A stretch of DNA of 26,736 nucleotides, taken from positions 1-26,736 of the forward strand of contig JAEWCE010000045.1 of NCBI GenBank assembly GCA_023390785.1, read 5' to 3'. Below, one piece after another: positions 1-6,359 of this stretch. The notes under the pieces were generated by a model. It was not told the DNA's origin. It did no database searches and saw nothing but the letters and a program-made list of their open reading frames with translations. Each line of letters starts with the position of its first letter. The stretch's first letter is position 1. The DNA comes from Pseudomonadota bacterium. Its GTDB lineage: Bacteria; Pseudomonadota; Alphaproteobacteria; Rhizobiales; Devosiaceae. The position numbers and the translations under genes are program-made.

Positions 1-537
1 CGGCACGTCCATGTTGGTGTGACCATGGCGCAGCGCGGCGAAGGCCGAGCGATAGAAAACGCGGCCGGAATAGATCAGCACCGGCAGCGCGATCAGGGCA
101 GACAGTACGTGAAAGAGCTGCCGCAGCTCGGGGCCGGCACCGGCCCACACCGACACCGAAAACGCCATGATGTTCATCGAGGCAAAGCCGGCGACCGCAA
201 GGGCTCGCACCAGTTCGCCAAGGTCGCGGTCGGGCGCGGCCGCGGCGGCTTCGCTCAAATGCGGTGGATGCCCGACTGCCGCCAGGGCCGGTCCGATCGG
301 GGGCGGGGCAACGCCGTCGGGCCAGCGCACGACGACACTCTTGGTGCTGAGGTTGGCGCGGGCCTCCGCCACCCCATCGAGCCCTCCAAGGGTGCGCTCG
401 ATGGTGGCGAGGCAGCCGCCGCAATGGATGCTCGGCACCGAGAGGCGCACTTCACGCAGCCCAGTGGCCGCCGGGCGCGACGCCAGCAGCAGGTCCTCGC
501 GCGAGGGGATTTTCCGCGTGTCGGCGGCGGCACTCAT
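1..537 (-). CDS. ccoI: CcoI/FixI-type copper-translocating P-type ATPase, N-terminal 179 residues (cut by window edge)
   Basis: The frame is open from the ATG at 537 to the left edge of the window, so only the N-terminus is visible. It has a heavy-metal-associated domain with the metal motif HCGGC at residues 39-43, followed by two membrane segments (about 108-132 and 142-165) and the sequence GHTNMDVP at 172-179, which is typical of the start of the copper P1B ATPases of cbb3 oxidase clusters. Family role: copper export across the inner membrane to supply the CuB site of the cbb3 oxidase. The ATG overlaps the stop of the DUF2189 gene by 4 bp (ATGA), which places it in the cco operon. The phosphorylation and transport motifs lie outside the window, so an intact enzyme cannot be confirmed. 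A general copper-efflux CopA is the alternative. Confidence 0.85.
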   Translation of the reverse strand, partial: MSAAADTRKIPSREDLLLASRPAATGLREVRLSVPSIHCGGCLATIERTLGGLDGVAEARANLSTKSVVVRWPDGVAPPPIGPALAAVGHPPHLSEAAAAAPDRDLGELVRALAVAGFASMNIMAFSVSVWAGAGPELRQLFHVLSALIALPVLIYSGRVFYRSAFAALRHGHTNMDVP

Positions 538-1400
538 GCATGCGCTCCGGCGGGACGCGGGGCGGCGGCAGGCGCCGGCTCCGCGCCCGGACCGCGCATC
601 GCGACATAGGCATGCCAAGTCGCATGGCCGAGCACCGGAAACACGACGATGAGGCCGACGAGCGCGGTAGCGACGCTGACGACAAAGAGGGCCACGACGA
701 TGATCGCCCAGCTGAGCATCACGGGCAGATTGTGCGAGACGATCGCCATGCTCCGCCCCATGGCGGTGAGCGCATCTGTGCGTTCGTCGAGCAGCCGCGG
801 AATGGCGAACACACTGATGGCAAAGGAGAAGGCCGCGAAGAGGCCGCCCACGAGACTGCCGGCGACCAAAAGCAGCACACCCCTCGGTGTGCCGAGCAGC
901 ATCGGCACCACCTGCTCGAAGGTCGGGAATGGCAGCAGGCCGAAGAACAGCGCGAACAACAGCACAGCGGCGCGGTTCCACAGCAGCATCAGCAGCAGGA
1001 GTAGCAGGCCGACGAAGACGATCTGGCCGCCCGAGCGGATACGCACGAACAGCATGCCTGCGAGGGTCACCTCGTCGCCGGCGGCGAGGCGGCGGCTCTT
1101 TTCATAGAGGCCCGTGGCGGCGAGCGGGGCCACCACGAGGAAGCCGGAGAGTGCAGGAAACAGAATGTAGTCGTAGCCCAGATTGACCAGCCCGAACACG
1201 ATCAGCACTGACACCACGAAGATCAACCCGCCATAGACGAGGCTCAGCCCCGGGCGGGTAGCAAAGTCCCGCCAGCCGGCGGCCAGCCACCCGAGTGCAT
1301 CGGCCGGCACGGCATGGCGGTGCCAGTCCGGGCTGGCGGGGGCAATGCGCGGCAGCACCGGCGGCAGCGGGTCGAATTTTCCGGGCGTGGCCATCACCAT
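534..1400 (-). CDS. DUF2189-family integral membrane protein in cco operon
   Basis: A protein of 288 residues with a short hydrophilic N-terminus, then about six hydrophobic segments, beginning with one at roughly residues 52-75 after the motif GWRDFATRPGLSLVYG, which resembles the start of the DUF2189 family. It ends in an Ala/Pro-rich tail. No catalytic motif is visible. DUF2189 membrane proteins are frequent neighbours of cbb3 oxidase genes in Alphaproteobacteria, but their role is not established; a part in oxidase assembly or membrane insertion is only an inference from context. The stop overlaps the ccoI ATG, and the start lies 10 bp after the microprotein stop with GGGAAATGGTG just upstream, so the gene is in one transcription unit with ccoNOQP. 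Confidence 0.8.
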   Translation of the reverse strand: MVMATPGKFDPLPPVLPRIAPASPDWHRHAVPADALGWLAAGWRDFATRPGLSLVYGGLIFVVSVLIVFGLVNLGYDYILFPALSGFLVVAPLAATGLYEKSRRLAAGDEVTLAGMLFVRIRSGGQIVFVGLLLLLLMLLWNRAAVLLFALFFGLLPFPTFEQVVPMLLGTPRGVLLLVAGSLVGGLFAAFSFAISVFAIPRLLDERTDALTAMGRSMAIVSHNLPVMLSWAIIVVALFVVSVATALVGLIVVFPVLGHATWHAYVAMRGPGAEPAPAAAPRPAGAHA

Positions 1401-1410
1401 TTCCCTTCGT

Positions 1411-1593
1411 TCAACAGGACGATTGCGCGGCCTGGTAGCCGCCGGCCGGGCTGGCCGCCTTGAGGTGCGGCACGCAGTCGGGCTGCGACAGCACCGAGGT
1501 CCAGATCAGATGCGTATTGGCGGCGGCGAACAAGGCGACGCCGGCGCCCACCGCCAGTCCGACGAGCAGCCGTCGGCGCAGCCGCACGGTCAT
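1411..1593 (-). CDS. 60-residue single-pass membrane microprotein downstream of ccoP
   Basis: A short open frame whose ATG overlaps the ccoP stop (ATGA). The product is 60 residues: a basic N-terminus (MTVRLRRR), one membrane segment at about residues 9-28, then a C-terminal part probably in the periplasm with two cysteines, at 40 in SQPDC and at 60 as the last residue. The N-in/C-out orientation follows from the positive-inside rule. I recall similar short proteins after ccoP in other Alphaproteobacteria but cannot verify this here, and I know no assigned function. It could be a small oxidase subunit or assembly factor. It takes the position usually held by ccoG/ccoH but has no similarity that I can see to either (no ferredoxin cysteine clusters, and too short for FixH). 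Confidence 0.75.
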   Translation of the reverse strand: MTVRLRRRLLVGLAVGAGVALFAAANTHLIWTSVLSQPDCVPHLKAASPAGGYQAAQSSC

Positions 1594-2462
1594 CGCCCGC
1601 TCCGTCCGAGATCGAGGACGTAGAGCGTCAGGATCTTGCGGTCGGTATCGCTGAGGCGTGCCTCCCAGGTCGGCATGTGTCCCTGGCGGCCATTGTAGAT
1701 GCTGGTGAAGATCGACGCCTGATCGCCACCATAGAGCCAGAAGGCATCGGTCAGATCGGGTGCGCCGGTGCCGGGGGCGCCGCGCGCGTCCTCGCCGTGG
1801 CATGCCACGCAATTGTCGGCGAAGACCTGACGGCCGGCCGCGACCAGATCGGCCGCCCCCGCGCCAGGATGCGACAAATCATAGACATAGCTGGCCACGG
1901 CCCGCACGGATTGGGGATCGATCATGGCGTCACGGCCCCACGCCGGCATCTGCGAAAAGCGCGTGTCGGGATGCTCGGAATTGATGCCAACGCGAATGGT
2001 CTCGAACACCTCCTCGGGCGAGCCACCCCAGAGCCAGCGTGAATCCGTGAGGTTGGGATAACCCGGGCCGCCAGTCGCACTGGCGCCGTGGCATGCGGCG
2101 CAATTGTCGCCGAACAGAGCATGGCCGGTCTCACGGACGTCGCGCATCAGTGAGGGATCCGCCTGGATGGTGGCGAAGTCCTCGCTGGCGACGCGTCCGG
2201 TCCAGTGGGCGCGGTTGTCGGCAGCGAGCTGCAGGCCATTGGCCACGTCTTGCTTCACGTCGGCCCCGAGCAGGCCCTTGCTGTACGTGGTGCCGAGCGG
2301 CCAGGCCGGCATCAGCACCCACCAGGTCAGGGCGAACGTCACGGCCAGCGTGAGGAACATCCAGATCGGCCACGGCACGCGCGTGTTGAGCTCTTTGATG
2401 CCGTTCCACTCATGCCCGGTCGTACCATGCCCGGTGTGCGGATCGCGCTCGATTACGCCCAT
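1590..2462 (-). CDS. ccoP: cbb3-type cytochrome c oxidase subunit III, diheme CcoP
   Basis: Membrane-anchored diheme cytochrome c that passes electrons from soluble or membrane cytochromes to CcoO and CcoN. The 290-residue protein has a hydrophilic N-terminus with the motif HEWNGIKELN typical of CcoP, one membrane anchor at about residues 30-52, and two cytochrome c domains with heme motifs CAACH (121-125) and CVACH (218-222). Candidate axial methionines lie in QMPAW (172) and HMPTW (263). Two domains and this length are normal for CcoP. The ATG at 2462 is preferred over upstream in-frame starts because the family begins here. It overlaps the end of ccoQ by 10 bp and shares ATGA with the following microprotein, so translation is probably coupled. 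Confidence 0.95.
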   Translation of the reverse strand: MGVIERDPHTGHGTTGHEWNGIKELNTRVPWPIWMFLTLAVTFALTWWVLMPAWPLGTTYSKGLLGADVKQDVANGLQLAADNRAHWTGRVASEDFATIQADPSLMRDVRETGHALFGDNCAACHGASATGGPGYPNLTDSRWLWGGSPEEVFETIRVGINSEHPDTRFSQMPAWGRDAMIDPQSVRAVASYVYDLSHPGAGAADLVAAGRQVFADNCVACHGEDARGAPGTGAPDLTDAFWLYGGDQASIFTSIYNGRQGHMPTWEARLSDTDRKILTLYVLDLGRSGR

Positions 2463-2626
2463 GGTCCGCTCTCGTCGTTCATGATGGAGGTCTTGGCGTG
2501 CTCGAAGCGCTTCTTGTTGCCGGGCCAGAAGGTGTAGACGACCACCCCCAGCGCCAAGGCGATCAGGTAGAAAAGGCCCCACGATTTGGCGAAGCCGAGC
2601 ATGAGGTTGTGCTCGAGGCCGATCAT
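2453..2626 (-). CDS. ccoQ: cbb3-type oxidase small subunit CcoQ/FixQ
   Basis: A 57-residue protein with one membrane segment (about residues 15-34, GLFYLIALALGVVVYTFWP) followed by a charged stretch (NKKRFEHAK). Length, topology and position between ccoO and ccoP are those of CcoQ, which stabilises the assembled cbb3 complex and the association of CcoP. The ATG overlaps the ccoO TGA (ATGA), and its 3' end overlaps ccoP by 10 bp. The sequence is typical of the family; only low complexity and short length limit certainty. Confidence 0.92.
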   Translation of the reverse strand: MIGLEHNLMLGFAKSWGLFYLIALALGVVVYTFWPGNKKRFEHAKTSIMNDESGPWA

Positions 2627-3357
2627 TGTGCGTCTCCTGGTTGCGGCTCTGCGTGCGCCACGTTGGTCAGCTTGCCCAGCACCTGCAGATAGGCCACCAG
2701 CGCATCCATCTCGGTGACGGTGCCGGGATTGCCGTCGAAGCTGCGCACGGCAGCGGCATCGCCGTAGCGCGCCTTGACGCCTTGCGCCTCGGTGCTGTCG
2801 GGCGCAGACTGGCCGTAGGCGTCGGCGGTGGCGTTTTGCACCATCTCCTCGCTGTAGGGCACGCCGAGAGTCTTCAGCGTGGCGAGGTTGGCCGGCAAAT
2901 CGTCGGTCCTGAGGCTTGCGCGTGCGAGGAACGCATAGCCCGGCATGATCGATTCCGGCACCACCGCGCGTGGATCGGTGAGGTGCGCCACCTGCCACTG
3001 ATCGGAGTACTTGTCGCCGACGCGGGCGAGATCGGGGCCGGTGCGCTTCGAGCCCCACAGCATCGGGTGGTCGTACTGCGACTCCACCGCCAGCGAATAC
3101 GGTCCGTAGCGCTCGACCTCGTCACTCAGCGTGCGGATCATCTGTGAATGGCAGGCATAGCAGCCCTCGCGCATGTAGATATTGCGACCCGCGAGTTCGA
3201 GCGGCGTGTACACTCGCATGTCGGGCGCGGCCTCCACCGTCTGCTCGATGGTAAAGAGCGGACCGATCTCGACCAGGCCACCGATGCTGGCGACGACGAT
3301 GATGCCGACGGCGAGGCCGATCGAGTAGCGTTCCAGCTGGTAGTGTGAATTGAACAT
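2623..3357 (-). CDS. ccoO: cbb3-type cytochrome c oxidase subunit II, monoheme CcoO
   Basis: Membrane-bound monoheme cytochrome c subunit that relays electrons from CcoP to the catalytic subunit. The 244-residue protein has one N-terminal membrane segment (about residues 12-32) and a periplasmic cytochrome c domain with the heme motif CYACH at 66-70 in the family context REGCYACHSQMIR. Other CcoO hallmarks are RYGPYSLAVESQYDHPMLWG and GPDLARVG. The start MFNSHYQLER is chosen because the family begins here; a longer in-frame reading would run into the end of ccoN. Four bases separate it from the ccoN stop, and its own stop overlaps the ccoQ start. Confidence 0.95.
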   Translation of the reverse strand: MFNSHYQLERYSIGLAVGIIVVASIGGLVEIGPLFTIEQTVEAAPDMRVYTPLELAGRNIYMREGCYACHSQMIRTLSDEVERYGPYSLAVESQYDHPMLWGSKRTGPDLARVGDKYSDQWQVAHLTDPRAVVPESIMPGYAFLARASLRTDDLPANLATLKTLGVPYSEEMVQNATADAYGQSAPDSTEAQGVKARYGDAAAVRSFDGNPGTVTEMDALVAYLQVLGKLTNVAHAEPQPGDAQ

Positions 3358-3361
3358 GGCG

Positions 3362-5014
3362 CTACTCCCCCGCCGCCACGGGCGCCGCGGGCATGTCGGG
3401 CACCTGGCCGGCCGGTGCAATCCGGGCGGCCGGCGCGGTACGCACGGTCATCCAGATGTTGTAGCAGCCGACCGCGGTGCCGATGAGGAAGAGCAGGCCG
3501 CCGAAGGCGCGGGCGATGTAGTAGGGATGCATGGCGAGCAGGGAATCCACGAAGGAATAGGCGAGCGTGCCGCTGTCATTGTAGGTGCGCCACATCAGCC
3601 CCTGGGTGATGCCGGAGTTCCACATCGCAAAGACGTAGATGACGGTGCCGGCGATGGCGAACCAGAAGTGCACCTCCACCAGGCGCGGCGAATACATGCC
3701 TTGGCGCTTCCACAGTTGCGGGACGAGGTAATAGATCGCCCCGAAGATAATCATCGCGTTCCAGCCAAGCGTGCCGGCATGAACGTGGGCGATGGTCCAG
3801 TCGGTATAGTGCGACAGCGCATTGACCGGCTGAATGGCGAGGAACGAGCCCTCGAAGGTCGACAGGCCGTAGAAGACGGCCGCCACCATCATGAAGCGCA
3901 GCGTGGCGTCGTCGCGCACCTTGTGCCAGGCGCCGTTCAGCGTGAGCAGGGCGTTCGCCGCCGCGATCCACGAAGGCACCAGCAGCATCACCGAGAAGGT
4001 CATGCCGAGCGTCTGCACCCATTGCGGCAGGGCGGTGTAGTGCAGATGGTGCGAGCCCACCCAGACGTAGAAGAAGGTAATGCCCCAAAAGCCGATGATG
4101 GACATGCGGTAGGAGTAGATCGGCCGCCCTGCCCGCTTGGGCAGATAGTAATAGAGCATGCCGAGGAACCCGGCCGTGAGGAAGAACGCCACGGCATTGT
4201 GGCCGTACCACCATTGCACCATCGCGTCCTGCACGCCCGAGAACAGCGAATAGCTCTTCGCACTGGTCAGCGACACCGGCAGAGCCAGGTTGTTGACGAT
4301 GTGCAGCATCGCCACCACGAGGATGAAGGCGAGGAAGTACCAGTTGGCGACGTAGATGTGCGGCTCACGCCGGCGCGCCAGCGTGCGCAGATAGAGGATA
4401 AAATAGGTGACCCAGACGACCACCAGCCAGATATCGGCATACCATTCCGGCTCGGCGTATTCCTTCGACTGCGTGACACCGATGAGGTAGCCGGACACGG
4501 CGAGGACGCAGAACAGATTGTAGCCGGCCAGCACGAACCACGGCGACAGCTGGCCGGGCAAGCGCGCCCGCGAGGTCCGCTGCATGACATGCATCGAGGT
4601 GGCGATCAGCGCGTTGCCGCCGAAGCCGAAGATGATGCCGGTCGTGTGGATCGGACGCAGTCGCCCGAAGCTGGCCCAGGCCACGTCGGCAAAGGTCAGC
4701 TTGGGGAAGGCCAGCAGCCAGGCGACCCAGTCCCCAATGACCATGCCGATGATGGCCCAGACCAACGCGGCAATGATCCCGGCCTTGATCGGCTCGTCAT
4801 AGTAACTCGTGAGCCGCTCGGCGCCCGGCTCGGGCGCATCGAGGCGACGCAGCACCGCAATGGCGCCGGCGATGCCGGCGAGCAGCACGACAACACCTTG
4901 CGGTCCCATCAGGTCCTCGCGGCCCGCTGCGGCCATGAACAGGCCCCAGAGCGACACGAGCACACAGATGCCGAGCGCCATCTGGCGCTCCCCGATGGTC
5001 ATGGTGGAAATCAT
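3362..5014 (-). CDS. ccoN: cbb3-type cytochrome c oxidase catalytic subunit I CcoN
   Basis: Catalytic heme-copper subunit of the high-affinity oxidase that reduces O2 to water and pumps protons. The 550-residue protein has at least twelve membrane segments. Histidine motifs typical of CcoN are visible: GRLRPIHTTG (H132, candidate low-spin heme ligand), WYGHNAVAFF, HHLHYTALPQW and TDWTIAHVHAGTLGWN. Length is close to that of rhizobial FixN and includes an N-terminal extension of about 70 residues with two extra membrane segments. The ATG at 5014 is preceded by GGGAGA about 10 nt upstream; an upstream in-frame start at 5053 is less likely. First gene of the operon running left to ccoI. The promoter must lie in 5015-5423, where I find no clear FNR box. 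Confidence 0.96.
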   Translation of the reverse strand: MISTMTIGERQMALGICVLVSLWGLFMAAAGREDLMGPQGVVVLLAGIAGAIAVLRRLDAPEPGAERLTSYYDEPIKAGIIAALVWAIIGMVIGDWVAWLLAFPKLTFADVAWASFGRLRPIHTTGIIFGFGGNALIATSMHVMQRTSRARLPGQLSPWFVLAGYNLFCVLAVSGYLIGVTQSKEYAEPEWYADIWLVVVWVTYFILYLRTLARRREPHIYVANWYFLAFILVVAMLHIVNNLALPVSLTSAKSYSLFSGVQDAMVQWWYGHNAVAFFLTAGFLGMLYYYLPKRAGRPIYSYRMSIIGFWGITFFYVWVGSHHLHYTALPQWVQTLGMTFSVMLLVPSWIAAANALLTLNGAWHKVRDDATLRFMMVAAVFYGLSTFEGSFLAIQPVNALSHYTDWTIAHVHAGTLGWNAMIIFGAIYYLVPQLWKRQGMYSPRLVEVHFWFAIAGTVIYVFAMWNSGITQGLMWRTYNDSGTLAYSFVDSLLAMHPYYIARAFGGLLFLIGTAVGCYNIWMTVRTAPAARIAPAGQVPDMPAAPVAAGE

Positions 5015-5423
5015 GCCGGCACCGTCTCCCTGCTTGCACGCTGGAGCACACAAGTGCGCAAAGTCGCGATCCGCCCGAATCGCAACAGCCCTCTATCGCC
5101 CCGTGGTGACATTACACATTTATCCTGTCTAAAACATGGTTCTTCATGTCGCAGTCTCTGCGGCGCTTCCGCCAACCCGGCGGCAAACCGACGCGGCTGC
5201 GCGCATTTGACCAGACAAGCGGCGTGCGGCAGAGTGGCGCTCGCACAAATTACGTAGGGGACCGTGCGACGTGGCTCGATTGCGGCCCGACTCATCCAGG
5301 AGACTCGCCGGCAAAGCTCTTGATCCAGCGCGGATTAGATGGTTGCGCGCCTGCGTCGGAGCCTGGACCAAGCCCGCTGAACGCCGTGCAACGGTGCGGC
5401 AATTCGCCCGTGTGCGGCTGGCA
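5015..5423. promoter_or_regulatory. 409-bp divergent intergenic region between ccoN and the small exported protein gene
   Basis: No convincing gene is seen here. It must hold the ccoN promoter (reading left) and probably that of the copper-related genes (reading right). Visible structure: an interrupted palindrome ACATGGTTCTTCATGT at 5134-5149 (5-bp arms, 6-bp spacer); GACA and TGTC arms flanking 14 bp at 5108-5129; and an imperfect inverted repeat at 5064-5085 with TCGCGAT and ATCGCAA arms. None matches the canonical TTGAT-N4-ATCAA FNR/FixK box that usually precedes cco operons; the half site TTGACCAGACAAG near 5208 lacks a proper second arm. The assignments are speculative. Confidence 0.35.
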
Positions 5424-5771
5424 ATGCGGGCTGCCTTCGTAGTCGTGCTGCTGTCGCTGGGAATTGCCTCGCATGAGGCGGCAATGGCGATGGACATCGC
5501 ACCGGCGGCAACCGAAGCCATTCCGGCTGCGATGACCATGACGGGCATGGAGCACATGATGCATGGCCCGATCGGCCGGGCTTGCACGTCTTCCCATTGT
5601 GGACACACGGCGCCGGCCTGCTGCGTGCTGGAGCAATGTTTTATCGGGGTCGTGCCGATGCCAGAGATCGTCTTTCCGCCTGCCAGCGGTCCGATCATGG
5701 TCGCTGCTCTCCTGCTCGTGCGCGCAACCTCGGTCGCATCGCCGCCGTTCCGGCCACCGACCCTGATTTGA
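5424..5771 (+). CDS. small exported Met/His/Cys-containing protein, possibly copper-related
   Basis: The reading frame gives 115 residues from the ATG at 5424, starting with a plausible signal peptide (MRAAFVVVLLSLGIASHEAA). The rest has Met/His-rich stretches (MTMTGMEHMMHG) and a Cys/His cluster (CTSSHCGHTAPACC followed by EQC), which suggest soft-metal binding, and a hydrophobic segment near residues 85-103. The frame extends upstream to 5271, but that part is Arg-rich and unlike a signal sequence, so the internal ATG is preferred, although no strong ribosome binding site precedes it. It lies 62 bp before the DUF305 gene on the same strand, consistent with a copper-handling pair next to the oxidase operon. 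I do not recognise a named family. Confidence 0.5.
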   Translation: MRAAFVVVLLSLGIASHEAAMAMDIAPAATEAIPAAMTMTGMEHMMHGPIGRACTSSHCGHTAPACCVLEQCFIGVVPMPEIVFPPASGPIMVAALLLVRATSVASPPFRPPTLI

Positions 5772-5833
5772 GGCTCGCAGGCGGCCCGCCTGGGCTGCCG
5801 GTTTATCCCCCTCACACTCAGGAGATTTTCGGA

Positions 5834-6316
5834 ATGACCCTCAAATTCGCATGCGCAACCCTGGGAAGCGCGATGCTCGTCGCTCTCGCGCTGCCCGCAA
5901 CCGGCGCCGATACCGACGCGGGCCGCACCCTGCCCGATGCCTGCAAGGCGCCGACGACGACGGCTGCCCCGATGGACCACATGCACGCCGGCGGCACCGA
6001 CATGGACGGCATGGACATGGGCGGCATGGACATGGGCAGCAACGGTGCGGCCGGCGTCGACCAGGCGCATCAGGACCTGATGCAGGGCATGGACGCGATG
6101 AACGCCAACATGAACGAAGGCATGCTGGTCAGCGACATCGATGCCGCTTTCATCTGCAGCATGATCCCGCACCATCAGGGAGCCCTCGACATGGCCAAGG
6201 CCGAGCTCGCGCACGGCACCGACCCATGGGTGAAGGCGCTGGCCCAGAGGATCCTCGACTCGCAGGCCGCGGAGATTGCCGACATGATCGGTTGGCTGAA
6301 GACCCAGCCGAAATAG
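5834..6316 (+). CDS. DUF305 (CopM-like) exported protein with Met-rich segment
   Basis: A 160-residue protein with a signal peptide (about 1-25, ending near PATGA), a Met/Asp/Gly-rich segment at 47-69 (MDHMHAGG and repeated MDMGG units), and a DUF305 domain with the signature MIPHHQGALDMAK at 110-122. DUF305 proteins are four-helix ferritin-like periplasmic proteins, and some (CopM of cyanobacteria) bind Cu(I)/Cu(II); copper buffering is the likely but unproven role here. The start at 5834 is supported by AGGAG at 5820-5824 and by the signal peptide; the frame extends upstream without such support. Followed by a hairpin that lies exactly between its stop and the convergent ATPase stop. Confidence 0.85.
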   Translation: MTLKFACATLGSAMLVALALPATGADTDAGRTLPDACKAPTTTAAPMDHMHAGGTDMDGMDMGGMDMGSNGAAGVDQAHQDLMQGMDAMNANMNEGMLVSDIDAAFICSMIPHHQGALDMAKAELAHGTDPWVKALAQRILDSQAAEIADMIGWLKTQPK

Positions 6317-6321
6317 CGCAC

Positions 6322-6359
6322 CGGTCGGGAGGGTGCCACCTCGTGCCCTCCCGCGACCG
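6322..6359. terminator. hairpin between convergent genes, putative bidirectional terminator
   Basis: GGGAGGG (6327-6333) pairs perfectly with CCCTCCC (6346-6352), and the stem continues as CGGTC (6322-6326) with GACCG (6355-6359) across a 2-nt bulge, giving a 12-bp stem and a 12-nt loop. It fills the gap between the DUF305 stop (6314-6316) and the metal ATPase stop (6360-6362). There is no long U tract on either side, so it may act as an mRNA-stabilising stem or weak terminator. Confidence 0.5.

Noticed and set aside
5064..5085. Inverted repeat upstream of ccoN considered as an NnrR site
   Set aside because: The arms are 8 bp apart and one base is mismatched, so it does not fit the TTGCG-N4-CGCAA spacing.
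5207..5220. TTGACCAGACAAG considered as an FNR box for ccoN
   Set aside because: The right arm CAAG is not the partner of TTGAC at the required spacing; only a half site is present.
3350..5257. 635-codon open frame on the plus strand opposite ccoN
   Set aside because: It is antisense to a clear ccoN and rich in His/Arg/Gly/Asp with no domain; long shadow frames are expected at this GC content.
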